Part shown: piece by piece, positions 36,936 to 45,671 of the stretch
Layout of the letters: each line of letters begins with the position of its first letter
Position numbering within the stretch: the stretch's first letter is position 1
Program-made: the position numbers and the translations under genes
Notes under the pieces: generated by a model
What the model was told of the DNA's origin: nothing
The model's database searches: none
What the model saw: the letters and a program-made list of their open reading frames with translations, nothing else
From: JAEXOD01 sp964652025
Lineage (GTDB): Bacteria > Bacteroidota > Ignavibacteria > Ignavibacteriales > Melioribacteraceae
Reading direction: 5' to 3'
Length of the DNA: 64,000 nt
NCBI GenBank assembly: GCA_964652025.1
Contig: CAZYZX010000001.1
Location: forward strand, 124,001 to 188,000

Positions 36936-38188
36936 GATCACAAATAATTACAATTGGGGATGAAATATTAATTGGTCAAACAATTAATACAAATGCTGCA
37001 TATATAGGCGAAAGGCTTTTAGAATTAAATATTACTCTTTCACGCTCTGTAGTAATAGGAGATGTAAAAGAAGAAATATTAAAAGAGTTTAAGGAAGCAT
37101 ATCAAAATAACGATTTAATAATAGTAACAGGTGGATTAGGCCCAACACATGATGATTTAACTTTGCCATGTATTGTGGAATTTTTTAATACCAAACTTAT
37201 TAAAAGCGAAGAAGTGTATAATGATATAAAAACATTATTCGAAAAACGTGGCCGGGTTATGACGCCTACAAACGAGCTACAAGCAATGGTGCCAGAAATT
37301 TCTACACCGATACGTAATAATCGTGGTACTGCACCCGGTGTGTGGATAGAGAAAGATAACAAGATATTTGTAGCTATGCCCGGTGTGCCTTTCGAAATGA
37401 AAGAAATGATGAATAATTTTGTAATTCCAAGATTAAAAGAAAAATTATTAAATAAAAATAATGTTTTGGTTATTAAAAATTTGTTAACTACAGGAATACC
37501 AGAATCGCATTTATATGATAAATTAGGTAACTTAGATGAATTATTAGATGGAGCAAAATTAGCATTTTTGCCCAGCCAATTTGGGGTAAAAATGAGGATT
37601 AATGTTTATGGTGAAAGTGAAGAAGATGCAAAAAATAAACTAAGTGGAATTGAGCAAAAAATAAGAGCTTTAGTTGGAAGGTATATTTACGGTATTAACA
37701 ATGATACATTAGAGCATGTTGTTGCAAAGTTATTTTTAGAAAGAGGATTAAGATTATCGGTAGCTGAATCTTGTACCGGAGGATTAATAAGCAATAGACT
37801 TACTAACATAGCAGGCAGTAGCGCATTTTTTGAAAGAGGATACGTTACCTATAGTAACGCTGCAAAAGTTGAATTGTTAAATGTATCTGAAGATGCAATT
37901 GCACAGTTTGGTGCGGTAAGCACACAAGTTGCAATGCAGATGGCACAAGGTGTTAGAGCTGCATGTGCTACTGATATTGGTTTATCTGTTACAGGAATAC
38001 TTGGACCAACAGGAGCCACACCAACCAAACCAGTTGGATTAGTTTATATTGGCATTGCAGATGAAAAAGTTTGCACTGCTTTAGAATATAAATTTGGTGA
38101 TGATAGACTACTTAATAAAGATAGAGCAGCACAAGCAGCACTTGAACTTTTAAGAAGGCATTTATTGGGTATTTCTTTATATGAATAG
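36932..38188 (+). CDS. cinA: CinA-family nicotinamide-nucleotide amidohydrolase
   Basis: The N-terminal molybdopterin-binding-like COG1058 domain (about 1-170) shows ITIGDEILIGQTINTNA, TGGLGPTHDD and AMPGVPFEMKEM. The C-terminal PncC amidase domain (about 265-415) has LSVAESCTGGLISNRLT, YVTYSNAAK and SVTGILGPTGA. CinA recycles NMN, and in some bacteria is co-expressed with recA, as here (recA is two genes downstream). It overlaps pgpA by 4 bases and thpR by 8. Confidence 0.94.
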   Translation: MRSQIITIGDEILIGQTINTNAAYIGERLLELNITLSRSVVIGDVKEEILKEFKEAYQNNDLIIVTGGLGPTHDDLTLPCIVEFFNTKLIKSEEVYNDIKTLFEKRGRVMTPTNELQAMVPEISTPIRNNRGTAPGVWIEKDNKIFVAMPGVPFEMKEMMNNFVIPRLKEKLLNKNNVLVIKNLLTTGIPESHLYDKLGNLDELLDGAKLAFLPSQFGVKMRINVYGESEEDAKNKLSGIEQKIRALVGRYIYGINNDTLEHVVAKLFLERGLRLSVAESCTGGLISNRLTNIAGSSAFFERGYVTYSNAAKVELLNVSEDAIAQFGAVSTQVAMQMAQGVRAACATDIGLSVTGILGPTGATPTKPVGLVYIGIADEKVCTALEYKFGDDRLLNKDRAAQAALELLRRHLLGISLYE

Positions 38189-38729
38189 GTTATTTATTGC
38201 TTTACCTGTTGATAGTAAGATTATTGATACTGTTTTTAATATTATTTTACAAGAAAAAAATAGTAACTTAATAAAATGGGAAAAAAAAGAGAATATACAT
38301 ATTACGCTTAAATTTATTGGAGATACAGAGGATAGAATTACAGACGAGATAATAAAAATTTTAGATAAAGTTGCAATAAGTAATAGTTCTTTTAGTTTAG
38401 CTACCGAAAAATTTGGTGCGTTTTATAGAAATAAAAAACCATCTATTTTATGGTTGGGATTTTATGAAAATGAAACATTAAATAAATTACAAAATGATAT
38501 TGAAAATAGATTAGAATTAATTGGTATTAAAAAGGAAGAACGAAAATTTCATTCACATGTTACTTTATTACGTGTAAAAAATGAAAGGGATGAAGAAGTT
38601 ACTAGGAATATAATTACAAAAAAGATAGATGAAATTGAATATAAAATAAATGAATTTTATTTAGTAAAAAGCATACTAACACCAAATGGTTCTATATATA
38701 AAAAGTTAAAAACATTTAAATTAAAATAA
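38181..38729 (+). CDS. thpR: RNA 2',3'-cyclic phosphodiesterase (2H family)
   Basis: The two catalytic H-x-T motifs of the 2H phosphoesterase family are visible as HITLKFIGD (about residue 42) and HVTLLRVKN (about 122). The N-terminal RLFIALPV is also typical of ThpR/LigT. The 182-residue length fits. The enzyme opens 2',3'-cyclic phosphates on RNA. It overlaps cinA by 8 bases and is followed 9 bases later by recA. Confidence 0.9.
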   Translation: MNRLFIALPVDSKIIDTVFNIILQEKNSNLIKWEKKENIHITLKFIGDTEDRITDEIIKILDKVAISNSSFSLATEKFGAFYRNKKPSILWLGFYENETLNKLQNDIENRLELIGIKKEERKFHSHVTLLRVKNERDEEVTRNIITKKIDEIEYKINEFYLVKSILTPNGSIYKKLKTFKLK

Positions 38730-38738
38730 AGGTAAATT

Positions 38739-39791
38739 ATGGCAAACGAAAAAGATGCTCGTCTTAAGATATTAGAAGATACAATATATGGTATCGAAAA
38801 AACTTATGGTAAAGGTTCAATAATGAAATTAGGAAATGGTGTAATAAATAAAGTAGAAGCAATAAGCACCGGCTCTATTTCTTTAGACTACGCATTGGGT
38901 ATAGGTGGTGTTCCACGTGGTAGAATTGTGGAAATATTTGGTCCAGAGTCATCTGGTAAAACAACAGTTTGTTTGCATATAATTGCAGAGGCACAGAAAA
39001 AAGGGGGTATTTGTGCTTTTATTGATGCAGAACATGCTTTAGATGTTAGTTATGCAAAAAAATTAGGTGTAGATACACAAAACTTATTAATTTCCCAGCC
39101 AGATTATGGTGAGCAGGCATTAGAAATAGTGGATACATTAATAAGAAGTAATGCTATTGATGTTATAGTGGTAGACTCTGTTGCTGCGTTAGTTCCACGT
39201 TCTGAAATTGAGGGAGATATGGGTGATCCTCAAATGGCTATGCAGGCAAGGTTAATGTCTCAAGCGCTAAGAAAGATTACGGGCGCTATTAATAAATCTA
39301 AAACCTGTGTTATTTTTACTAATCAATTGCGTAGTAAAATTGGGGTAATGTTTGGTAATCCAGAAACAACCACCGGTGGAAATGCTTTAAAGTTTTATGC
39401 ATCAGTAAGACTTGATATTAGAAGAATTTCTGCCATAAAGGAAGGACAAAATATTACTGGTAGTAGAACTAAAGTTAAAGTGGTTAAATCTAAAGTTGCA
39501 CCACCATTTAAGGAAGTTGAATTTGATATTTTATATAATGAAGGTATAAGCAAAGCAGGTGATTTAATTGATATGGGAGTTGAGTTAGAAGTTATTAAAA
39601 AAAGTGGCGCATGGTTTACGATTGGTGAAGATAGATACCAAGGACGGGAACAACTAAGGCAAGCTTTAATGGAAAACAGTGACTTAATGCAAAAAGTGGA
39701 AATTGAAGTAAAGAAAAAGCTTGGAATGGAAATTCCTGAAGAATTAAATAAAACTGAAGTTGCTGAAGAAGCTAAACAGAAGAAAAAATGA
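38739..39791 (+). CDS. recA: Recombinase RecA
   Basis: RecA forms the strand-exchange filament and triggers LexA cleavage. Walker A is GPESSGKT (residues 68-75), Walker B is DVIVVDSVAAL, the loop L1 region is DPQMAMQARLMSQALRK, and TNQLR and NPETTTGGNALKFYAS follow as usual. The length (350) is standard. The stop overlaps the recX start by 4 bases. I see no LexA-box-like site in the short gap upstream, and the gene is probably read through from the cluster. Confidence 0.99.
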   Translation: MANEKDARLKILEDTIYGIEKTYGKGSIMKLGNGVINKVEAISTGSISLDYALGIGGVPRGRIVEIFGPESSGKTTVCLHIIAEAQKKGGICAFIDAEHALDVSYAKKLGVDTQNLLISQPDYGEQALEIVDTLIRSNAIDVIVVDSVAALVPRSEIEGDMGDPQMAMQARLMSQALRKITGAINKSKTCVIFTNQLRSKIGVMFGNPETTTGGNALKFYASVRLDIRRISAIKEGQNITGSRTKVKVVKSKVAPPFKEVEFDILYNEGISKAGDLIDMGVELEVIKKSGAWFTIGEDRYQGREQLRQALMENSDLMQKVEIEVKKKLGMEIPEELNKTEVAEEAKQKKK

Positions 39792-40435
39792 TTAAAAAAA
39801 TAGTAGCTATAAAAAAGAAAAATAACTTTGTTACTTTAACTTTTAATGATAATAGCGAACAAACATTATTTGCTGATATATTTTTAGAACATAAATTATT
39901 TGTTGGTAGTGAATTAGACGAGAAAAAATTTTTAAAGATTATTGATCAGAATGAAGAAAGAATAGTAATTAATTATGCTAAAAAATTGTTATCTAGTAGA
40001 TTATATTCAAAAAAAAATATTGAAAAAAAGCTATTAAGTAAAACCAATAATAAAAAAATTATTGAATTGGTTATAGATAAGTTAATAGAATATAAATACT
40101 TAGATGATGAGGAATACGCAAAGCAATTTATAAAAAATAGAATATTAAATAAAAAAAAGGGAAAACTTAAAATTAAGTTTGATTTAATAAAACAAGGTGT
40201 AGATTTAGATATTATAAGTAAATTATTAGATGAATTAGATGATGAAAGCGAATTAAATTCTGCAATTAATTTAGCAAAAGCAAAATTAAGAATGATAAAT
40301 AAAAATGATGTAGAAATTGTTAAATTAAAGGCTAAAATTTTTCGTTTTTTACAATCTCGTGGGTACAGTAATGAAATTTGTGTTAAGGTATTAAAAAGTA
40401 TTTATAAAAATAACGAGGAAATAATAGATGACTAA
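39788..40435 (+). CDS. recX: Regulatory protein RecX
   Basis: RecX binds RecA filaments and limits their activity. The 215-residue protein is helical, with the RecX three-helix repeats visible as AKKLLSSRLYSKKNIEKKL, LDDEEYAKQFIKNR and FRFLQSRGYSNEICVKVL. It is coupled to recA by a 4-base overlap and overlaps the next gene by 8 bases. It is extremely AT- and Lys-rich, like the other small proteins here. Confidence 0.9.
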   Translation: MIKKIVAIKKKNNFVTLTFNDNSEQTLFADIFLEHKLFVGSELDEKKFLKIIDQNEERIVINYAKKLLSSRLYSKKNIEKKLLSKTNNKKIIELVIDKLIEYKYLDDEEYAKQFIKNRILNKKKGKLKIKFDLIKQGVDLDIISKLLDELDDESELNSAINLAKAKLRMINKNDVEIVKLKAKIFRFLQSRGYSNEICVKVLKSIYKNNEEIIDD

Positions 40436-41591
40436 TAATATAGATTACTTTGATATTTCGGAATTATTAACGCAAGAAGAATTATTAATGCGTGATACAA
40501 TAAGGGAATTTGTTGATAACGAAGTAATTCCAATTATAGAGAAATATTATGAAGAGGGTAAATTTCCACTACACCTTGTTAAAAAAATGGGAGAGCTTGG
40601 GTTATTTGGTCTAAATTTACCGCAGAAATATGGATGTGCCGAACTAAATAATATGGCTTATGGAATTGTAATGCAAGAATTAGAAAGAGGTGATAGCGGG
40701 GTTAGGAGCTTTGTTTCCGTACAAAGTGGCTTAGTTATGTATCCTATATATGAGTTTGGCAGTGAAGAACAAAAAGATTATTGGTTACCAAAATTAGCTA
40801 CAGGCGAAGTTATAGGTTGTTTTGGATTAACCGAGCCAGATTATGGAAGTAATCCTGGTGGAATGGTTACAAAAGCTGAAAAAGTGGAAGGTGGATATAA
40901 AATAAATGGTGCCAAAATGTGGATAACAAACGGCACAATAGCAGATATAGCAATTGTATGGGCTAAATTAGATGGAGTTATAAAGGGTTTTATTGTAGAA
41001 AAAGGGATGAAAGGATTTAGTGCACCAGAAATGAAAGGGAAGCATTCATTGCGTGCATCTATAACAAGCGAGCTAATTTTTGATGATGTTATTGTTCCAG
41101 AAAAAAATATTTTACCTAAAGCAAATGGGTTAAAAAGTCCTTTGATGTGTTTAAATCAAGCAAGGTATGGTATTGCATGGGGTGTTGTTGGTGCAATGAT
41201 GTCGGTTTATGAAACTGCATTAAACTATGCAAAAAGCAGAGTTCAATTTAGTAAGCCAATTGCAGCATATCAACTTACTCAAGCAAAGCTTGTTTACATG
41301 TTAACCGAAATTACTAAAGCACAATTATTAAATTATAGATTAGCGCAGTTAAAAGATAGTGGAAAAATAAAGCATACACATATTTCATTAGCAAAACGTA
41401 ATAATTGCGAAAAAGCATTAGAAATAGCAAGAATTGCTAGGGAAATTTTAGGAGCTAATGGTATATTAAATGAATATCCGGTAATGAGACACGCAAACAA
41501 CTTGGAATCCGTTAAAACATACGAAGGAACGCATGAAATGCATACCTTAATAGTAGGAGAAGATATAACGGGATTTTCCGCATTTGAATAA
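40428..41591 (+). CDS. Acyl-CoA dehydrogenase, glutaryl-CoA dehydrogenase-like
   Basis: The 387-residue flavoprotein has the ACAD FAD motif (CFGLTEPDYGSNPGGM, MWITNG) and the glutaryl-CoA dehydrogenase signature around the catalytic base, TYEGTHEMH, with Glu366. SVQSGLVMYPIYEFGS, LKRNN-like LAKRNNCEKAL and ARYGIAWGV also match glutaryl-CoA dehydrogenase closely. That enzyme oxidises and decarboxylates glutaryl-CoA to crotonyl-CoA in lysine/tryptophan breakdown. The family call is strong; the exact substrate is inferred because Bacteroidota carry similar proteins of uncertain substrate. It overlaps recX by 8 bases. Confidence 0.85.
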   Translation: MTNNIDYFDISELLTQEELLMRDTIREFVDNEVIPIIEKYYEEGKFPLHLVKKMGELGLFGLNLPQKYGCAELNNMAYGIVMQELERGDSGVRSFVSVQSGLVMYPIYEFGSEEQKDYWLPKLATGEVIGCFGLTEPDYGSNPGGMVTKAEKVEGGYKINGAKMWITNGTIADIAIVWAKLDGVIKGFIVEKGMKGFSAPEMKGKHSLRASITSELIFDDVIVPEKNILPKANGLKSPLMCLNQARYGIAWGVVGAMMSVYETALNYAKSRVQFSKPIAAYQLTQAKLVYMLTEITKAQLLNYRLAQLKDSGKIKHTHISLAKRNNCEKALEIARIAREILGANGILNEYPVMRHANNLESVKTYEGTHEMHTLIVGEDITGFSAFE

Positions 41592-41605
41592 AAAATGAGG
41601 TTTTT

Positions 41606-43084
41606 ATGAATGAAGAAAAAATATTATATGAAGGTATCACTTTTGACGATATATTGTTAATTCCAAATAGGTCTTCAGTTCTTCCAAGAGAAACAGATTT
41701 AACAACCTATTTAACAAAAGAAATTAAATTAAATATTCCTTTTATAAGTGCCGCAATGGATACAGTTACCGAAAGTAGAATGGCAATTGCAATGGCTGCA
41801 CAAGGTGGCATAGGGTTTATTCACAAAAATTTATCTATAGATAGACAATCTGAAGAGGTGGATAAAGTTAAAAGAAGTGAATCTGGTATGATATTTAAAC
41901 CAATAACCTTGAAGCCAGATTTTACAATTAATCAAGCCTTAGAAATAATGGGGAAGTATAAAGTATCTGGATTTCCAGTTGTTGATGAAAATGGAAAGCT
42001 GGTTGGTATATTAACAAATAGAGATTTAAGGTTTGAACCAAATTTGTCGTTAAAGGTAAAGGATTTAATGACAAAAGAAAATCTTATAACGGCACCAAAA
42101 GGAACGACATTAGAAGATGCGGAAAAGATATTACAAAAGTATCGAATAGAAAAATTACCAGTTGTTGATGAATACGGATATTTAATAGGATTAATTACCT
42201 ATAAAGATATAGTAAAAAAGAAAAAATATCCTAATGCATGTAAAGATGAGTTAGGCAGATTGCGAGTTGGAGCAGCAATAGGAGTATCTGCGGACTATAT
42301 GGATAGAGTAGATGCACTTGTTAAAGCAAATGTTGATATTATAACAATTGATACTGCACACGGTCACTCGGAAGGTGTGATTAAGACCTTAAAAACAATT
42401 AGACAAAAATATAAGGATTTACAATTAGTTGTTGGCAATATAGTTACAGGTGAAGCTGCATTAGAATTAGTAGAAGCGGGTGCAAATGCTGTTAAAGTTG
42501 GCATTGGTGCTGGGTCTATTTGTACAACAAGGGTAATAGCAGGTGTTGGTGTTCCGCAAGTTTCTGCAATTATAAATGTTTATAAAGCATTAAAAGGTAC
42601 AGGAATACCAATTATTGCAGATGGAGGAATAAAACAAACAGGTGATGTTGCTAAGGCAATAGCAGCAGGAGCAGATACAGTAATGATTGGTGGTATGTTT
42701 GCCGGTGTTGAAGAAGCACCTGGTGAAGAGGTGCTATTTGAAGGACGTAGCTTTAAGGTATATAGAGGTATGGGATCGATTGGTGCAATGAAACAAGGAA
42801 GTAAAGACCGCTATTTCCAAGATATGGAAGAAGATGTAAAAAAACTTGTTCCAGAAGGTGTGGAAGGAAGAGTACCTTATAGAGGACCTTTAAGTGATAC
42901 AATTTATCAATTAATTGGTGGATTGCGCGCTTCTATGGGATATTGTGGTACAAAAACTATAGAAGAATTAAAGCAAAACGGTAATTTTGTAAAAATAACT
43001 AATGCAGGATTAAGAGAAAGTCATCCGCATGATGTTATTATTACACAAGAATCTCCTAATTATCATTCAAAAAGTTTACAGTAG
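41606..43084 (+). CDS. guaB: IMP dehydrogenase
   Basis: GuaB oxidises IMP to XMP, the committed step to GMP. The catalytic Cys306 is in GAGSICTTR, followed by GVGVPQ; the NAD/IMP loop IADGGI and the flap GxEGRVPYRGP are present. Two CBS domains (about 95-210, with SGFPVVDENGKLVGIL and LPVVDEYGYLIGLI) interrupt the barrel as usual and probably bind adenine nucleotides. The 492-residue length is standard. TGAGG precedes the ATG. Confidence 0.98.
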   Translation: MNEEKILYEGITFDDILLIPNRSSVLPRETDLTTYLTKEIKLNIPFISAAMDTVTESRMAIAMAAQGGIGFIHKNLSIDRQSEEVDKVKRSESGMIFKPITLKPDFTINQALEIMGKYKVSGFPVVDENGKLVGILTNRDLRFEPNLSLKVKDLMTKENLITAPKGTTLEDAEKILQKYRIEKLPVVDEYGYLIGLITYKDIVKKKKYPNACKDELGRLRVGAAIGVSADYMDRVDALVKANVDIITIDTAHGHSEGVIKTLKTIRQKYKDLQLVVGNIVTGEAALELVEAGANAVKVGIGAGSICTTRVIAGVGVPQVSAIINVYKALKGTGIPIIADGGIKQTGDVAKAIAAGADTVMIGGMFAGVEEAPGEEVLFEGRSFKVYRGMGSIGAMKQGSKDRYFQDMEEDVKKLVPEGVEGRVPYRGPLSDTIYQLIGGLRASMGYCGTKTIEELKQNGNFVKITNAGLRESHPHDVIITQESPNYHSKSLQ

Positions 43085-43087
43085 ATT

Positions 43088-44371
43088 ATGTTTAAAGTTC
43101 TTGTTATTGCGTATTATTTTCCCCCTATGGGGCTAAGTGGTGTTCAACGTATTCTTAAGTTTACTAAGTACATGAGTAAATATAACTGGCATCCAACAGT
43201 TATTACTTCTGCTGATGTTGGGTATTATGCACATGATGATTATTTAAAGAAAGAAGCAGAACAATCTGATATTAGAATTATTAGAACAGAAGGTAATGAC
43301 CCTAATAGGCTACTATATAAATATGGCACTATTACAATGCCAGCAGAAATAATTAGGAAAACATTAAGTGCCATTAGTAAAACATTTTTTATCCCAGATA
43401 ATAAAATCAGTTGGGCTAAAAAGGCTTACTCTGTTGCAAAAGAATTGCTTTCTAAAGAAAGCTTTGATATTATTTTTGTAACAATACCACCTTATTCATC
43501 TTTTAATATTGCACGTAAGCTTAAAGAAGAGTTTAATATCCCTTTAGTTGTTGATTATAGAGATTTATGGTTTGGTAATCAATTTTCATTTTATCCAACA
43601 ATTTATCATAAATTAAAGCATAAAAAACTTGAATATGATGCATTAAAAGCAGCTGATAAAATTATTACTATTAATCGCTATATAAAAGAAAAGCTGCTTA
43701 CTACTTATAAATTTTTAACATTTGATGATATAAATATTATACCACAGGGATTTGACCCCGAGGATTTTGAAAAAGCGACACCAATTCCGTTAAATCCAAA
43801 TAAATGTAAAATTACTTATGCTGGTATTTTTTATAATAAAATTACCCCAGAATACTTTTTAAGAGCATTTAAAGAACTATTAACAGAAAGACCTGATATT
43901 GCTGCAGGAATTGAGCTACATTTTTGTGGATTATTAAGAAAAGAAAATGAGAAATTAATAAAAAAATTAAAAATAGCAGAATTTGTAAAATATCATGGAT
44001 ATTTAAACCATAAAGAGACCTTAGATTATGTTTTATCTAGTGATGTATTATGGATGATGATTGGCAGAATGAAAGCAGCGGAAACAATATCCACAGGTAA
44101 ACTATTTGAATATTTTGGCACCCAAAAACCAATTTTGGGGTGCGTGCCAAATGGGGCAGCAAAACTAGAGCTGCAAAGATACAAAGCATCATTTATTTGC
44201 GAACCAGATGATATACAAGGAATTAAAAATCAGTTGATTAATATATATTCTTTATACAAAGCTGGTAAATTGCCAAAGGGAGATGAAGAATTTATAAGTA
44301 AACATAATAGAGATGATTTGACAAAAGAATTGACAAGAATTTTTCAATTTACAATGAGAGCTGATATATGA
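43088..44371 (+). CDS. Glycosyltransferase, GT-B fold (GT4-like)
   Basis: The N-terminal YYFPPMGLSGVQRILKF is the acceptor-side motif of GT4-like glycosyltransferases, and the C-terminal half has the nucleotide-sugar region (KITYAGIF, VKYHGYLNHKETLDYV, STGKLFEYFGTQKPILG) with the E-x7-E-like region around KLFEYFG. The 427-residue length fits. Acceptor and sugar cannot be told. The gene starts 4 bases after guaB and overlaps purD by 4 bases, so it is co-translated with purine genes though functionally unrelated. Confidence 0.85.
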   Translation: MFKVLVIAYYFPPMGLSGVQRILKFTKYMSKYNWHPTVITSADVGYYAHDDYLKKEAEQSDIRIIRTEGNDPNRLLYKYGTITMPAEIIRKTLSAISKTFFIPDNKISWAKKAYSVAKELLSKESFDIIFVTIPPYSSFNIARKLKEEFNIPLVVDYRDLWFGNQFSFYPTIYHKLKHKKLEYDALKAADKIITINRYIKEKLLTTYKFLTFDDINIIPQGFDPEDFEKATPIPLNPNKCKITYAGIFYNKITPEYFLRAFKELLTERPDIAAGIELHFCGLLRKENEKLIKKLKIAEFVKYHGYLNHKETLDYVLSSDVLWMMIGRMKAAETISTGKLFEYFGTQKPILGCVPNGAAKLELQRYKASFICEPDDIQGIKNQLINIYSLYKAGKLPKGDEEFISKHNRDDLTKELTRIFQFTMRADI

Positions 44372-45657
44372 AAGTTGCCATAATTGGTAATGGTGGTAGA
44401 GAAAATGCTTTAGCATATAAAATTGCCAAAAGTAATATTTTAACTAAGCTATATGTTTTGCCAGGCAATCCAGGTACATTAAAGTATGGTGAAAATATAA
44501 ACATTACAGATAATGAAAAAATAGTTAATTTTTGTTTAGAAAATAAAATAGATTTAGTTGTTATTGGACCGGAAAAGCCATTAACGGAAGGCTTAGCAGA
44601 TATATTAAGAAACAATGGTATACCAGTTTTTGGACCATCAAAATTGGCAGCAGAAATAGAAGGGAGCAAGAGTTTTGCGAAAGATTTAATGCAAAAATAT
44701 AATATACCAACAGCAAAATATAAGGTTTTTAATAAGGAGCAAGTTAAAGAAGCTAAAGACTATTTAAGGGAGCATGCTTATCCATTAGTAATTAAGGCAT
44801 CGGGTCTTGCTGCAGGTAAAGGTGTAGCAATTTGTAATAATTACGAAGAAGCTGAAAATTATTTAATTGATTTATTTATAAAAAATATATTTGGAGAAGC
44901 AGGGAGCACGGTTGTTATAGAAGAATTTATGCTGGGTGAAGAAGCAAGCATATTTGCAATAACCGATGGTAAAGATTTTATATTACTGCCCGCAGCACAA
45001 GACCATAAAAGAGCCTTAGATGGCGACAAAGGTAAAAATACTGGTGGCATGGGAGCATATGCACCGGCACCAATTGTAAATAATGATTTAGTTAATAAAA
45101 TAGCAACTGAAATAGTTAAACCTACAATTGAAGCTATGAATAAGGAAAATAGGACGTTTATAGGCTGCTTATATTGTGGATTAATGATAAATGATGGTGA
45201 AGCTAAAGTTGTAGAGTATAATTGTAGATTTGGTGATCCTGAAACGCAAGCCGTGCTACCACTTATTGAAGGTGATTTTTTACAGTTAATTTATTCTGCT
45301 GCTACTGGTAATTTAGATAAAAATTCTGTTAAGTACAATAATGGATGTGCTGTTTGTGTTGTACTTGCGTCTAAAGGATATCCTGAAACATATGAAAAAG
45401 GATTTCTAATTACTGGAATTGAAGAAATAGAAGATGAAAATACATTGGTTTTCCACTCTGGCACAGAGATTAAAAACGGTGTTTTAGTTACATCGGGTGG
45501 CAGGGTACTTAATATTATAAATATTAATAAAGAAAACAATTTAAAGCATTGTCAAATAAATTGTTATAATAAATTAATAAAAGTAAAATATAGCAATATT
45601 TATTATAGAAGAGATATTGCGGATAAGGGAATAAAATTTATAAAAAATAGTGAATAA
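44368..45657 (+). CDS. purD: Phosphoribosylamine--glycine ligase
   Basis: PurD makes GAR from phosphoribosylamine, glycine and ATP. Motifs are KVAIIGNGGRENALAYK at the N-terminus, VVIGPEKPL, the ATP-grasp loop KASGLAAGKGVAIC, QDHKRALDGDKGKNTGGMGAYAP and EYNCRFGDPETQ. The length (429) is normal. It overlaps the glycosyltransferase by 4 bases. With purC and guaB it makes three purine genes in this run. Confidence 0.97.
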   Translation: MKVAIIGNGGRENALAYKIAKSNILTKLYVLPGNPGTLKYGENINITDNEKIVNFCLENKIDLVVIGPEKPLTEGLADILRNNGIPVFGPSKLAAEIEGSKSFAKDLMQKYNIPTAKYKVFNKEQVKEAKDYLREHAYPLVIKASGLAAGKGVAICNNYEEAENYLIDLFIKNIFGEAGSTVVIEEFMLGEEASIFAITDGKDFILLPAAQDHKRALDGDKGKNTGGMGAYAPAPIVNNDLVNKIATEIVKPTIEAMNKENRTFIGCLYCGLMINDGEAKVVEYNCRFGDPETQAVLPLIEGDFLQLIYSAATGNLDKNSVKYNNGCAVCVVLASKGYPETYEKGFLITGIEEIEDENTLVFHSGTEIKNGVLVTSGGRVLNIININKENNLKHCQINCYNKLIKVKYSNIYYRRDIADKGIKFIKNSE

Positions 45658-45671
45658 AATTCGGAGAGATA